From Clostridia bacterium (GTDB lineage Bacteria; Bacillota; Clostridia; Oscillospirales; CAG-272), in NCBI GenBank assembly GCA_017415485.1, contig JAFQGP010000109.1:1-35865 (forward strand): 35,865 nt of DNA, in the 5' to 3' direction. The first letter of the stretch is position 1. Each line of letters starts with the position of its first letter. A program made the translations under genes and the position numbers. This document shows positions 16,640-23,527 of the stretch, in pieces. The notes under the pieces were generated by a model, which did no database searches, was not told where the DNA came from, and saw nothing but the letters and a program-made list of their open reading frames with translations.

Positions 16640-16726
16640 CGGAGAGCACCGATGACGGTTGCTTCCTTAGTGATTATTAAGTAATAACCGCCTAAGTTTC
16701 GAAGCGCAGGCGGTTATTTCTTTTTA
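16640..16726 (+). ncRNA. Predicted type I antitoxin RNA, convergent with the holin-like toxin
   Basis: A transcript of about 87 nt is framed by a perfect promoter and an intrinsic terminator: AATAACCGCCT (16683-16693) pairs with AGGCGGTTATT (16708-16718), followed by TCTTTTT. It has no ribosome site or open frame of note. Its 3' end covers the last 12 or so bases of the toxin gene at 16714-16806, so it is antisense to the toxin mRNA tail, as in the TxpA/RatA and BsrG/SR4 pairs. Its 5' part (GGAGAGCACC, CGGTTGCTTCC) copies the 5' leader of the toxin mRNA. Ends are estimates. Confidence 0.75.
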
Positions 16727-16806
16727 TTGTAAAGATCGTTGAGGTAGGATAAAACCGTAAAAATAAAGGTCAAAATAGCCAATACTTCTAAAAGTGTAAA
16801 TACCAT
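16714..16806 (-). CDS. Small hydrophobic holin-like toxin of a type I toxin-antitoxin pair
   Basis: A 30-residue peptide: MVFTLLEVLAILTFIFTVLS forms one membrane helix and the tail YLNDLYNKKK is basic. Size, single helix and Lys tail match putative holin-like type I toxins of Firmicutes, which insert into the membrane. The ribosome site GGAGGTG (minus strand, 16820-16814) is excellent. It is folded into a 7-bp stem, CCTTCCC with GGGGAGG (16834-16828 with 16822-16816), so translation should be blocked in the full transcript. A near-consensus promoter lies about 110 bases upstream. The convergent RNA at 16640-16726 overlaps the 3' end. Toxicity is inferred from this arrangement; no homology search was possible. 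Confidence 0.8.
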   Translation of the reverse strand: MVFTLLEVLAILTFIFTVLSYLNDLYNKKK

Positions 16807-16918
16807 TCAAGATCACCTCCCCTCATCGGGAAGGCAAAAGAAATTGATGCATTCCCGTCGATAGGGAAGCAACCGCCACCGTTTTGGTGTTCTCCGGATA
16901 TCTCGCGATATCGGGTTT

Positions 16919-16947
16919 ATTATATCATATTTTCTTTTATTCGTCAA
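16919..16947 (-). promoter_or_regulatory. Promoter of the toxin mRNA
   Basis: On the minus strand, TTGACG (16947-16942), 17-bp spacer, TATAAT (16924-16919). Transcription would begin near 16912, at a GATATC-GCGA-GATATC hairpin with a GNRA tetraloop (16912-16897) that could protect the 5' end. It lies between the toxin and the divergent radical SAM gene at 16974. Confidence 0.85.
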
Positions 16948-16973
16948 TATATTATTTATTAATTTGGTGTATC

Positions 16974-17930
16974 ATGAAAAAAACACAAAGAAATTCAAAT
17001 CCCTACCCTCACAGCGACTCGAACAAGAGGTATCAGACTTATGAGTATTATATGCGCCGTAAGTTTGGCGGCAGAGTTGCGAAGATACCGCTCGATGCGG
17101 GGCTTTCTTGTCCGAATATCGACGCGGGTGCGGGGTGCATTTATTGCTCGGGGCGCGGGAGCGGCGACAGTATTCCGATGGGGCTCTCTCTGCGTGAGCA
17201 ATATAACGAGGGAAGGGCAAAGCTCTCGTCGAAATGGTCGACGGAGAAGTGCATCGCCTACTTGCAGGCGCACACAAATACCTATGCGCCCGTGGGCGTC
17301 CTCAAGGGCATTTATGAGGAGATACTGACGTTTCCGAATCTCTGCGGCATAAGCATCGCCACGCGCGCGGATTGCCTCGGCGAGGACGTTTGTCTGCTTC
17401 TTCGCGAGGTGTCGGAGAGAATACCGCTGACGGTCGAGTTGGGATTGCAAAGCTCGTCGGATGATACCGCTCGGCGTATATGCCGAGGGCACACGATGGC
17501 GGATTTCGAGGAGGGCTACGAGCGTCTGCGCCGTTTTGTTCCGAAGGCGGAGGTCTGCATTCATGTGATATTCGGCTTGCCCGATGAAAGCGACGTGGAT
17601 ATGATGAATACGGTCAAAAAGGTGGCTGAGTTGGCTCCCGAGCAGGTCAAGATACACCTTCTGCACGTTATAAAAAATACTCCCCTCGGCGATGAATATC
17701 TGCGCGGGGAATATATTCCGCTTGAACGGGAAAGATATATTTCGCTTGTGGTCGAGGCATTGAAGTTGCTGCCTCCGGAAACTGTAATTTGCCGACTGAC
17801 CGGCGACGGCATTGCGGAAGATCTTCTTGCTCCCGAATACAGCAAACGCAAGATCGCTATTCTGAACGACATCGACAAGCTGATGTTCTCCTCGGGGGCA
17901 ACTCAGGGTTGTAATTACAAAAAGAATTAG
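16974..17930 (+). CDS. Radical SAM protein, YhcC/TIGR01212 family
   Basis: A 318-residue iron-sulfur protein. The SAM-binding cluster Cys are 46, 55 and 58 in LSCPNID and GCIYCSG, the long first spacer being typical of the YhcC/TIGR01212 group. The family start KRYQTYEYYMRRKFGGRV and the internal VELGLQSSSDDTAR (a substrate-loop signature shared with Elp3-like proteins) support the call. The reaction is not settled for the family; a role in RNA or nucleotide modification has been suggested. ATG 16974 is the first start after the toxin promoter; its ribosome site is weak, so expression may be low. No terminator is seen after the stop. Confidence 0.88.
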   Translation: MKKTQRNSNPYPHSDSNKRYQTYEYYMRRKFGGRVAKIPLDAGLSCPNIDAGAGCIYCSGRGSGDSIPMGLSLREQYNEGRAKLSSKWSTEKCIAYLQAHTNTYAPVGVLKGIYEEILTFPNLCGISIATRADCLGEDVCLLLREVSERIPLTVELGLQSSSDDTARRICRGHTMADFEEGYERLRRFVPKAEVCIHVIFGLPDESDVDMMNTVKKVAELAPEQVKIHLLHVIKNTPLGDEYLRGEYIPLERERYISLVVEALKLLPPETVICRLTGDGIAEDLLAPEYSKRKIAILNDIDKLMFSSGATQGCNYKKN

Positions 17931-17960
17931 GCAATTGTTATTGAAATTTGCCTATAGGTG

Positions 17961-17989
17961 TTGACAAAGTGTCAATTTTGTTATACAAT
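17961..17989 (+). promoter_or_regulatory. Promoter and palindromic operator of the DUF47-PiT operon
   Basis: TTGACA (17961-17966), 17-bp spacer, TACAAT (17984-17989). The -35 is half of an inverted repeat, TTGACA-AAG-TGTCAA (17961-17975), a likely repressor or activator site. The leader of roughly 100 bases contains a CATCGG/CCGATG hairpin (18016-18033). Confidence 0.7.
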
Positions 17990-18093
17990 AATAGTGGATA
18001 AAAATTTCCAAAATGCATCGGCGTTCACCGATGACGAAACAGTTATGTCCCAAGGGGGTCCCGTGGGGCAAACATCAAAAGGAGGAGCAAAAA

Positions 18094-18750
18094 ATGCTTA
18101 ACAAAAACAAGAACAATGACATCCACAGCCTGATCATGGATCAGCTCACCGATGTCGAGAACACCCTTGTTGCTCTTGAAGGCTTTATCGCTGCCGCTAC
18201 CGCTGAAGGCGCGAGCATCGAGCCTCTCCGCGCGCTCTGCAAGACAGTTCGCGAGAAGGAGCACATTGCGGACGTATCTCTCCGCACCATGATCGAAGGA
18301 CTCGACGGTCCTTTCCTTCCCTCTACCCGTTCCGACCTCATCTCTATCGCTACAAGCTGTGACAAGATCGCAAACAAGTGCGAGGACGTTGCAAAGCTTA
18401 TGGTTTACCAGAGATTTTTCTTCCCCGCAGATTGCAACGCGCCCATTCTTGAGATCATTGAGATCACCAAGAAGCAGTTCGAGCTTCTTAAGAGCGCAGT
18501 AAGCCAGCTTTTCGGCAAGTTCAATACCCTTCTCAAGAACCATGCTATTCTTGATGACATCCGCGGACTGGAGTCTCAGGTAGATACTGTTGAGGAGCAG
18601 GTCTATCAGCAGATCTTCGATAAGGATGAACTCGCACTTTCCCAGAAGCTGCAGGCTGTAAACTTCCTCGACATCATCTGTGATATTTCCGATATTATCG
18701 AAAACATCGCAGACCAGATCCAGATCATGCTCATCAACAGAGTGGTCTGA
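18094..18750 (+). CDS. DUF47 (PhoU-like) accessory protein of a phosphate transporter
   Basis: A 218-residue, almost entirely helical protein of the DUF47/TIGR00153 group, distant relatives of PhoU. Such genes usually precede a PiT transporter, as here, and are thought to gate or regulate it from the cytoplasmic side. Helical runs with acidic sites (KEHIADVSLRTMIEG, DIICDISDIIENIADQ) are typical and may bind metal clusters, as in PhoU. The start is the ATG at 18094 after AAGGAGGAG; longer in-frame starts lie inside the untranslated leader. The transporter gene starts 24 bases after the stop. Confidence 0.88.
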   Translation: MLNKNKNNDIHSLIMDQLTDVENTLVALEGFIAAATAEGASIEPLRALCKTVREKEHIADVSLRTMIEGLDGPFLPSTRSDLISIATSCDKIANKCEDVAKLMVYQRFFFPADCNAPILEIIEITKKQFELLKSAVSQLFGKFNTLLKNHAILDDIRGLESQVDTVEEQVYQQIFDKDELALSQKLQAVNFLDIICDISDIIENIADQIQIMLINRVV

Positions 18751-18774
18751 GGCGAGAGGTAAAAGTAAAGAAAA

Positions 18775-19917
18775 ATGATATATTTGTTGCTTTTTGCCGG
18801 CCTTTTCATGGGCTGGTCGCTCGGAACGAATGACGCTGCCAACGCCTTCGGTACGGCAGTGGCAACAAGAGTTGTAAAATACAGAACCGCAATCATCATT
18901 ATCGCCGCAATGGTTCTCCTCGGCTCCATTATTCAGGGATCTGATGATATTGATAAGCTTTCCAGCATCTCGACAAACAACGAGGTCTCCGCTGACGTTC
19001 AGGATATGGAGAACATCGGCGTTGAGTTTGAGAAGGATGCTGACGGCAATTACGTTCTCGATGAAAATGATCACTATATCATTAAGTCGAAGGATAATAT
19101 TGACGAAGCCGCGCTCAAGACTCTCCGCCTCAAGTCTGCTATCAAGGCTGCCATCATCTTTGTTTGCGCGGCTCTGACAGTATTCGTAATGAGCTATCTC
19201 AAGTTCCCCGTATCGGCAAACCAGGCGGTTACGGGTGCTATCATTGGTTGGGGCCTTTTTCACGCGGATTATAAGAATCCTGACGTTCTCAGCACAAACC
19301 TCAAGGAGATCGGTAAGTTCATGAGCACGTGGCTTCTCAATCCCCTCGGCGCGGCTTTGATCGCGTTTGTTATCGTGTTTGTTTTCAAAAAGTTCTTTGA
19401 GGCGAAGGTCGAGTCTCTTAAGGGCTACGATAAGGTTATCAAGATCGGTTATATCGTTGCCGGCGCGTACTCCGCGTACACTATCGGTATCAACTCCTCA
19501 GCTTCCGTTACCGCTTTCTACTACGATAGCTTTGGCGTTGGTGCGAATATCCTAACAAGCGCACGACTTACCGCTATCCTCGGCGGTGTTGCTATCGCAG
19601 TTGGTGTTCTTACCTACTCCAAGAAGGTAATGATGACCGTTGGCGGTTCGATCGCCAACATCAGCCAGATCGACGGCTTCCTTGTAATCCTTTCGAGCGC
19701 ACTTGCAATTACCGTAATGAAGGTCCTTCTCGGTATCCCTGTATCGACCTCTCAGGCAGTTGTCGGCGCAGTTGTCGGCGCAGGTCTCGTTAAGGGACCG
19801 AAGAACGTAAACTTCGGCGTTTTCAAGCGCATTGCCATCGCGTGGGTATCTTCTCCCACAGCGGCAGGTCTTATGACCTACATAGTCGCTCTCTGCACTC
19901 AGAGCGTACTTTCTTAA
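18775..19917 (+). CDS. PiT-family inorganic phosphate transporter
   Basis: A 380-residue membrane carrier driven by an ion gradient. The first signature, GTNDAANA (17-24), is intact. The family's internal repeat shows as FPVSANQAVTGAIIG and IPVSTSQAVVGAVVG. The second signature, normally GxNDxxNA, reads GINSSASV (238-245), so the conserved Asp is missing there. A hydrophilic segment of about 55 residues (60-115) replaces the usual short loop after the second helix. Co-transcribed with the DUF47 gene. Phosphate is the expected substrate, but family members move sulfate as well and the altered second motif leaves this open. A strong terminator follows. Confidence 0.85.
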   Translation: MIYLLLFAGLFMGWSLGTNDAANAFGTAVATRVVKYRTAIIIIAAMVLLGSIIQGSDDIDKLSSISTNNEVSADVQDMENIGVEFEKDADGNYVLDENDHYIIKSKDNIDEAALKTLRLKSAIKAAIIFVCAALTVFVMSYLKFPVSANQAVTGAIIGWGLFHADYKNPDVLSTNLKEIGKFMSTWLLNPLGAALIAFVIVFVFKKFFEAKVESLKGYDKVIKIGYIVAGAYSAYTIGINSSASVTAFYYDSFGVGANILTSARLTAILGGVAIAVGVLTYSKKVMMTVGGSIANISQIDGFLVILSSALAITVMKVLLGIPVSTSQAVVGAVVGAGLVKGPKNVNFGVFKRIAIAWVSSPTAAGLMTYIVALCTQSVLS

Positions 19918-19930
19918 TTACAACTCTTAT

Positions 19931-19974
19931 TGCAAAAACAAACCTCCGCCGCACGGCGGAGGTTTGTTTTTGCA
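19931..19974 (+). terminator. 20-bp terminator after the PiT gene
   Basis: Perfect stem 19931-19950 with 19955-19974 (core AAACCTCCGCC), loop GCAC, T run within the right arm. Confidence 0.92.
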
Positions 19975-19975
19975 A

Positions 19976-20120
19976 AGTGTAAAGTGATAAGTGTAAAGTG
20001 AAAAGTTAAGGTGAATTTCCTCGCCTGTGGCTCGGAAATTTTCTTTTTATTAAAATACTTTTTGAGCGTCAGCGAAAAAAGTTTCCGAAACTTTTCACTT
20101 TACACTTATAACTTTACACT
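19976..20120. repeat. MITE-like element with 32-bp heptad-based terminal inverted repeats
   Basis: The left arm (19976-20007) is AGTGTAA, AGTGATA, AGTGTAA, AGTGAAA, AGTT. The right arm (20089-20120) is its reverse complement with one mismatch in 32. The 81-base interior has GTTAAGGTGAATTTCC and a GGAAATT partner, as at 16547-16582. No open frame is present. It fills exactly the space between two facing terminators, a harmless site for an insertion. Confidence 0.75.
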
Positions 20121-20158
20121 CAAAACGCGGCTATCTCCGGGGAGACAGCCGCGTTTTG
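20121..20158 (-). terminator. Terminator of the minus-strand isomerase operon
   Basis: CAAAACGCGGCT (20121-20132) pairs with AGCCGCGTTTTG (20147-20158), with an inner TCTCC/GGAGA stem. Read on the minus strand it follows the isomerase stop and ends in TTTTG. Confidence 0.85.
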
Positions 20159-20162
20159 TTAT

Positions 20163-21092
20163 TTATTCTTTCTCAATAAGATCAACCCAATAGTGTCCGA
20201 TGTCGGCGATAAGCTTGAGCGCGGAGGTGTGCGCGGGCTGGGGGTATGCGGAGAAGATGCGGAAGGTCTCGAATGCGAGAGTGCCCTCGAAGCCGATCTC
20301 CTTGACGCCCTCAACGAAGCGGTTCCAGTCGCAAACGTGGGTCTTGCCGTTGGTCAGGTAGGAATAGGGGATCATGTGGAGGTCGTCCATTGCGTTATTG
20401 TCGTGGATGTGGAAGATGGTCATACGCTTGCCCATGATCTTGAGATAGTTCTTGATGTCAAGGTGGCAGAGGTTAGCGTGTCCGACGTCAAGGCAGAAGC
20501 CGAAGTAGTCGCCGCCTGCTTCCTCGTTGAGGATGTCGATCATTCTTGCAGCATCATAAGGATTCGAAAGTCTGCCCTCGATGAAGCGCGAGCCGTGACG
20601 TCCGAAGATATTTTCAAGGCAGACCTTTACGCCCTTATACTTGGTGATGTAGGGGATAAGTCCGCGGTAGAAATTGAGGTTGGTCTCGAACTCAACGTCC
20701 TTTTCGGTGCGAAGGGAGGGATGAACTACAACTGCGGGGCAGTTGATGTACTCGCAAACTGCAAAGCACTTGTCAAGAGCCATAACGATGTGCGCGTTGA
20801 GCGCGTCCTGATCCTTGAACCAGCACGGGAAGGGAGCGTGCATCTGCGCGATCTCAACACCTGTTGTCTCGCTTGCATCCTTGAGGGGCTTGACCCATTC
20901 AAGGATCTCCTCGATGGGCTTGTCAAAGAGAGTGGGTGTGATCTCACCCGACTTTGCCATGGGATCGGTTCTCATATAGATGTCGATATTGTAGTCAACT
21001 GCTTCAAAACCGCAGGACTTGATGTATTCAAAAGATTCAAGGGCTTTATCGTGGTTATACCAACCGCCTGTCTGTACGCCAACTTTAAGCAT
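20163..21092 (-). CDS. Sugar phosphate isomerase/epimerase-like TIM-barrel protein
   Basis: A 309-residue protein of the xylose-isomerase-like (AP endonuclease family 2) barrel. Candidate metal ligands are Glu160 (KVCLENIFG), Asp202 with His205 (LDVGHAN), His228 (IFHIHDN) and Glu275 (AFETFRIF), spaced as in sugar isomerases and inosose or hydroxypyruvate isomerase relatives. The ATG at 21092 is chosen for the GGAGG that precedes it; a TTG 15 bases earlier would overlap this site. It is 20 bases behind the phosphodiesterase gene in the same operon, so the two may act in sequence: release of a sugar or polyol from a phosphodiester, then isomerisation. The true substrate is unknown. Confidence 0.85.
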   Translation of the reverse strand: MLKVGVQTGGWYNHDKALESFEYIKSCGFEAVDYNIDIYMRTDPMAKSGEITPTLFDKPIEEILEWVKPLKDASETTGVEIAQMHAPFPCWFKDQDALNAHIVMALDKCFAVCEYINCPAVVVHPSLRTEKDVEFETNLNFYRGLIPYITKYKGVKVCLENIFGRHGSRFIEGRLSNPYDAARMIDILNEEAGGDYFGFCLDVGHANLCHLDIKNYLKIMGKRMTIFHIHDNNAMDDLHMIPYSYLTNGKTHVCDWNRFVEGVKEIGFEGTLAFETFRIFSAYPQPAHTSALKLIADIGHYWVDLIEKE

Positions 21093-21112
21093 TTTTAATT
21101 CCTCCAAGGTAA

Positions 21113-22414
21113 TTATTTAAGCATTTCGTCGATAGGAGTTCCATCGACACCCGGCATTTCTACGCCGAGAATTTTTGCATAGGTGGGAGCCTCGTCAACG
21201 GTGGGTCTGCGCTCGATGAGAACGCCTTCCTTGATGTCCTTGCCGAAGCCGAAGAAGATGGGCTGGGGACCCTTGTCGGGGTTGTGACCGTGGGTCGCCT
21301 TGCCGTAACGGTAGTCGGAAAGGTCAAGCTGCTTGACCATCGGGCGCTTCCAGTCCTCTGCGAAAGAGGTGTAGCCGTCCGACTCGATGACGAAGGAGAA
21401 TTCGCCCGAAAGGTGTTCCTTTTCGTTGATCTCCTCGGTCGTGTAGACCTCGCTGATGCCGTAGATGCCCTCGTCGCGCATCCATTTGAGCAGGTCGTAA
21501 GTCTTCTGCCAGGTCTCCTTGTCCGCAGGGTCTGAAAGTCTGATCTGCGCCGAAAGACCTGTCGAGTGGCAATATGCCTTCCAGGACTTGAGGCTTCCAT
21601 CCTCGTTCATTTCGATGAGTCCGTTGTCTGCGAAAACGACGTTCGGCTTGACGTTGCGGACGATCTCGAGCTGACCGTGGTCGGAGATGAGGAAGAAGTT
21701 GGTCTCCTCAAATGTGCCCGCCTTCTTTGTTGCCTCGATGATCTCGAAGAACCAGCGCTCGGTGTCCTTTACGCCGCTTGTGACCTTTTCGGTGAAGAGG
21801 CCCGTGCCGTGGCGATAGCTGTCAACGTCGCCGGTGTGGAGAAGAAGGAGATGGGGCTTGTATTTTTCGATCATATCGCAGGTGACGCGGACGAGGAGCT
21901 CGTCGGTGTCGGGATGCGTTCTGATCTTGACCTTGTCAATGTAGGGAGCAATGCACTCGCGGTAGAGCTCGGGAGTCGTTCCCGCGCGGAGATAACACTC
22001 TTCCTTGGTGTCCTCGGGCGACTGGGGCCAGTACTCGGGGAAGTTATAGTCTATATATTCGTGACCTGCGGTTACGGGCCAGAAAACGCAAGCTGTGGTG
22101 AGTCCTGCCTTTTTCGCCGCGGTGAAGATGTCGGGGCACTTGATGTTGTCGGCAAACCAGGTCCAGGGGACGTTCTTGGTCACGCCGGGCATAAAGACGT
22201 TGTTGTTTGTAACGCCGTGCTTGTTGGGGTAGCAGCCCGTGGACATCGATGTGTGGCAGGGATAGGTTACCGAGGGATAGATGGTGCGGGTGCGCTTGAC
22301 CATCGAGCCCTTTTTGAAAAGCTCTGCAAAGCGAGGGCTGGTTTCGAGAAGATATTTGATATCCTCGTATACCATCGCGTCGCAAGAGAAGACGATAACT
22401 CTGCTTTGTGACAT
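21113..22414 (-). CDS. Alkaline-phosphatase-superfamily phosphodiesterase (NPP-like)
   Basis: A 433-residue two-metal hydrolase. Expected ligands: Asp12 (FSCDAM), nucleophile Thr50 in SVTYPCHTS, Asp198 and His202 in GDVDSYRHG, Asp245-His246 in LISDHG, and a late His in THGHNP. This pattern is that of type I phosphodiesterase/nucleotide pyrophosphatases. No signal peptide is seen, so it should act in the cytoplasm, on a sugar- or nucleotide-type phosphoester. Start: ATG after CGGAGGT. The promoter is at 22456-22484 and overlaps a palindrome. First gene of an operon with the isomerase-like protein. It could instead be a phosphoglycerate-mutase-like enzyme, but motifs favour the phosphodiesterase group. 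Confidence 0.85.
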   Translation of the reverse strand: MSQSRVIVFSCDAMVYEDIKYLLETSPRFAELFKKGSMVKRTRTIYPSVTYPCHTSMSTGCYPNKHGVTNNNVFMPGVTKNVPWTWFADNIKCPDIFTAAKKAGLTTACVFWPVTAGHEYIDYNFPEYWPQSPEDTKEECYLRAGTTPELYRECIAPYIDKVKIRTHPDTDELLVRVTCDMIEKYKPHLLLLHTGDVDSYRHGTGLFTEKVTSGVKDTERWFFEIIEATKKAGTFEETNFFLISDHGQLEIVRNVKPNVVFADNGLIEMNEDGSLKSWKAYCHSTGLSAQIRLSDPADKETWQKTYDLLKWMRDEGIYGISEVYTTEEINEKEHLSGEFSFVIESDGYTSFAEDWKRPMVKQLDLSDYRYGKATHGHNPDKGPQPIFFGFGKDIKEGVLIERRPTVDEAPTYAKILGVEMPGVDGTPIDEMLK

Positions 22415-22455
22415 GAATTTTACCTCCGTTTTTCGGAAAAATTAATACTTCTGTA

Positions 22456-22484
22456 ATTATAATATATTATTTATGATTTGTCAA
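22456..22484 (-). promoter_or_regulatory. Promoter of the phosphodiesterase-isomerase operon
   Basis: Minus strand: TTGACA (22484-22479), 17-bp spacer, TATAAT (22461-22456); both boxes perfect. Confidence 0.85.
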
Positions 22485-22492
22485 GACAAATC
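22475..22492. promoter_or_regulatory. 18-bp palindromic operator over the -35 box
   Basis: GATTTGTC-AA-GACAAATC (22475-22492) is a perfect inverted repeat covering the -35 of the operon promoter and the last codons of the PflX-like gene. Size and symmetry fit a dimeric repressor such as GntR or LacI type; no regulator gene is adjacent. Confidence 0.6.
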
Positions 22493-23386
22493 GATAGAAA
22501 AAGTGTCGTAAAAATCGGGCGTGTATTCGGCGGATGCGGATGACGGCGCTTGCATATATCCCTCAAATCCGAGGCGCAGGGCCTCCGCGCGGACGCTTTC
22601 GTATTCAAAGGTCGTGAGTCTGCGGAGAAGATTTTTGTCGTCACCGCGGTAAAAATCAGGCGTGTATTGGCTCATAAGGCTCAGTCGGATGTCCGCGACG
22701 GGCAGGATCTCCGCAAGCCGACGCAGGCAGGCAATGGAATCCTTTCTTTGACCGGGAAGCACAAGATGGCGCACGATGATGCCCTTTTTCATCATTCCTC
22801 TCTTGTCAAACTCCGCCGCTCCGAGCATATCATACATAAAGGAGAGTGCTTCCTCGGCGCGCTCACGGTAGTCGGCGGCGTGCGAGTATTTTGAAGAAAT
22901 TTCGGAAGAATAATATTTGAAGTCGGGCAGATAGACGTCGACAAGTCCGCGCAAAAGTTCCAGACTTTCGCGGCTTTCGTAGCCACCCGAATTCCATACC
23001 ACGGGTATCCCGAGCTTGTCTTTGACCCTCGAAAGTGCCGCGGCGATGCTCGGCGTGAAATGCGTGGGGGTGACTAGATCGAGTGAGGCAACTCCGCTTG
23101 CGGCAACTGTCAGAAAGAGCTCTGCAAGCTCATTTTCATCAAATACCTTACCGACGCTTTTTCTGCTGATCACCGAGTTCTGACAGAAAACGCAGCCGAG
23201 GTTGCAGCCCGAGAAAAAGACGGTCCCCGCGCCTCCTGCGCCGCATATCGCGGGTTCTTCGTATAAATGCCGCGACACGCGGGAGATCACAGCTTTTGAG
23301 CCCGAACGGCAGATGCCGACAGTACTTTCCCTGTCAACTCCGCACCCGCGCGGGCAGATATTGCATTGCCTGTAAAGATCATTCAT
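22481..23386 (-). CDS. PflX-like radical SAM protein (COG1313)
   Basis: A 301-residue iron-sulfur protein. The SAM-cluster motif is C61-x3-C65-x2-C68 in GCNLGCVFCQN. The N-terminus has four more Cys (8, 11, 15, 26 in CNICPRGCG and GIC), the arrangement of the pyruvate-formate-lyase-activase-like PflX/COG1313 group. Its reaction is unknown; activation of a glycyl-radical enzyme is possible, but no such enzyme is in the window. Start chosen for the GAGGTG about ten bases upstream. Its stop overlaps the palindrome of the next operon, and no terminator separates them, so some read-through is likely. Confidence 0.85.
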   Translation of the reverse strand: MNDLYRQCNICPRGCGVDRESTVGICRSGSKAVISRVSRHLYEEPAICGAGGAGTVFFSGCNLGCVFCQNSVISRKSVGKVFDENELAELFLTVAASGVASLDLVTPTHFTPSIAAALSRVKDKLGIPVVWNSGGYESRESLELLRGLVDVYLPDFKYYSSEISSKYSHAADYRERAEEALSFMYDMLGAAEFDKRGMMKKGIIVRHLVLPGQRKDSIACLRRLAEILPVADIRLSLMSQYTPDFYRGDDKNLLRRLTTFEYESVRAEALRLGFEGYMQAPSSASAEYTPDFYDTFSIDLS

Positions 23387-23464
23387 CGCATTTCACCTCG
23401 CCATTATTATACATCGAAAGGCTTGAATAATCAACTCTTTGCGACATCTTTTTCGCTGATTTAC

Positions 23465-23493
23465 TTTACATTTTACTTTTGTTGTGCTATAAT
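23465..23493 (+). promoter_or_regulatory. Promoter of the MscS gene
   Basis: TTTACA (23465-23470), 17-bp spacer, TATAAT (23488-23493), 34 bases before the ATG. Confidence 0.85.
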
Positions 23494-23527
23494 ATATTTA
23501 TCAATTTATTTTGAAAGGAAAATTATT

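Noticed and set aside
18026..18036. CACCGATGACG shared by the antitoxin RNA (16648-16658) and the DUF47 leader
   Set aside because: An 11-base match in one orientation can occur by chance and no flanking similarity supports a link.
20193..21098. Long plus-strand open frame over the isomerase gene
   Set aside because: It mirrors the minus-strand gene, which has metal-ligand motifs and a ribosome site; the plus frame has neither.
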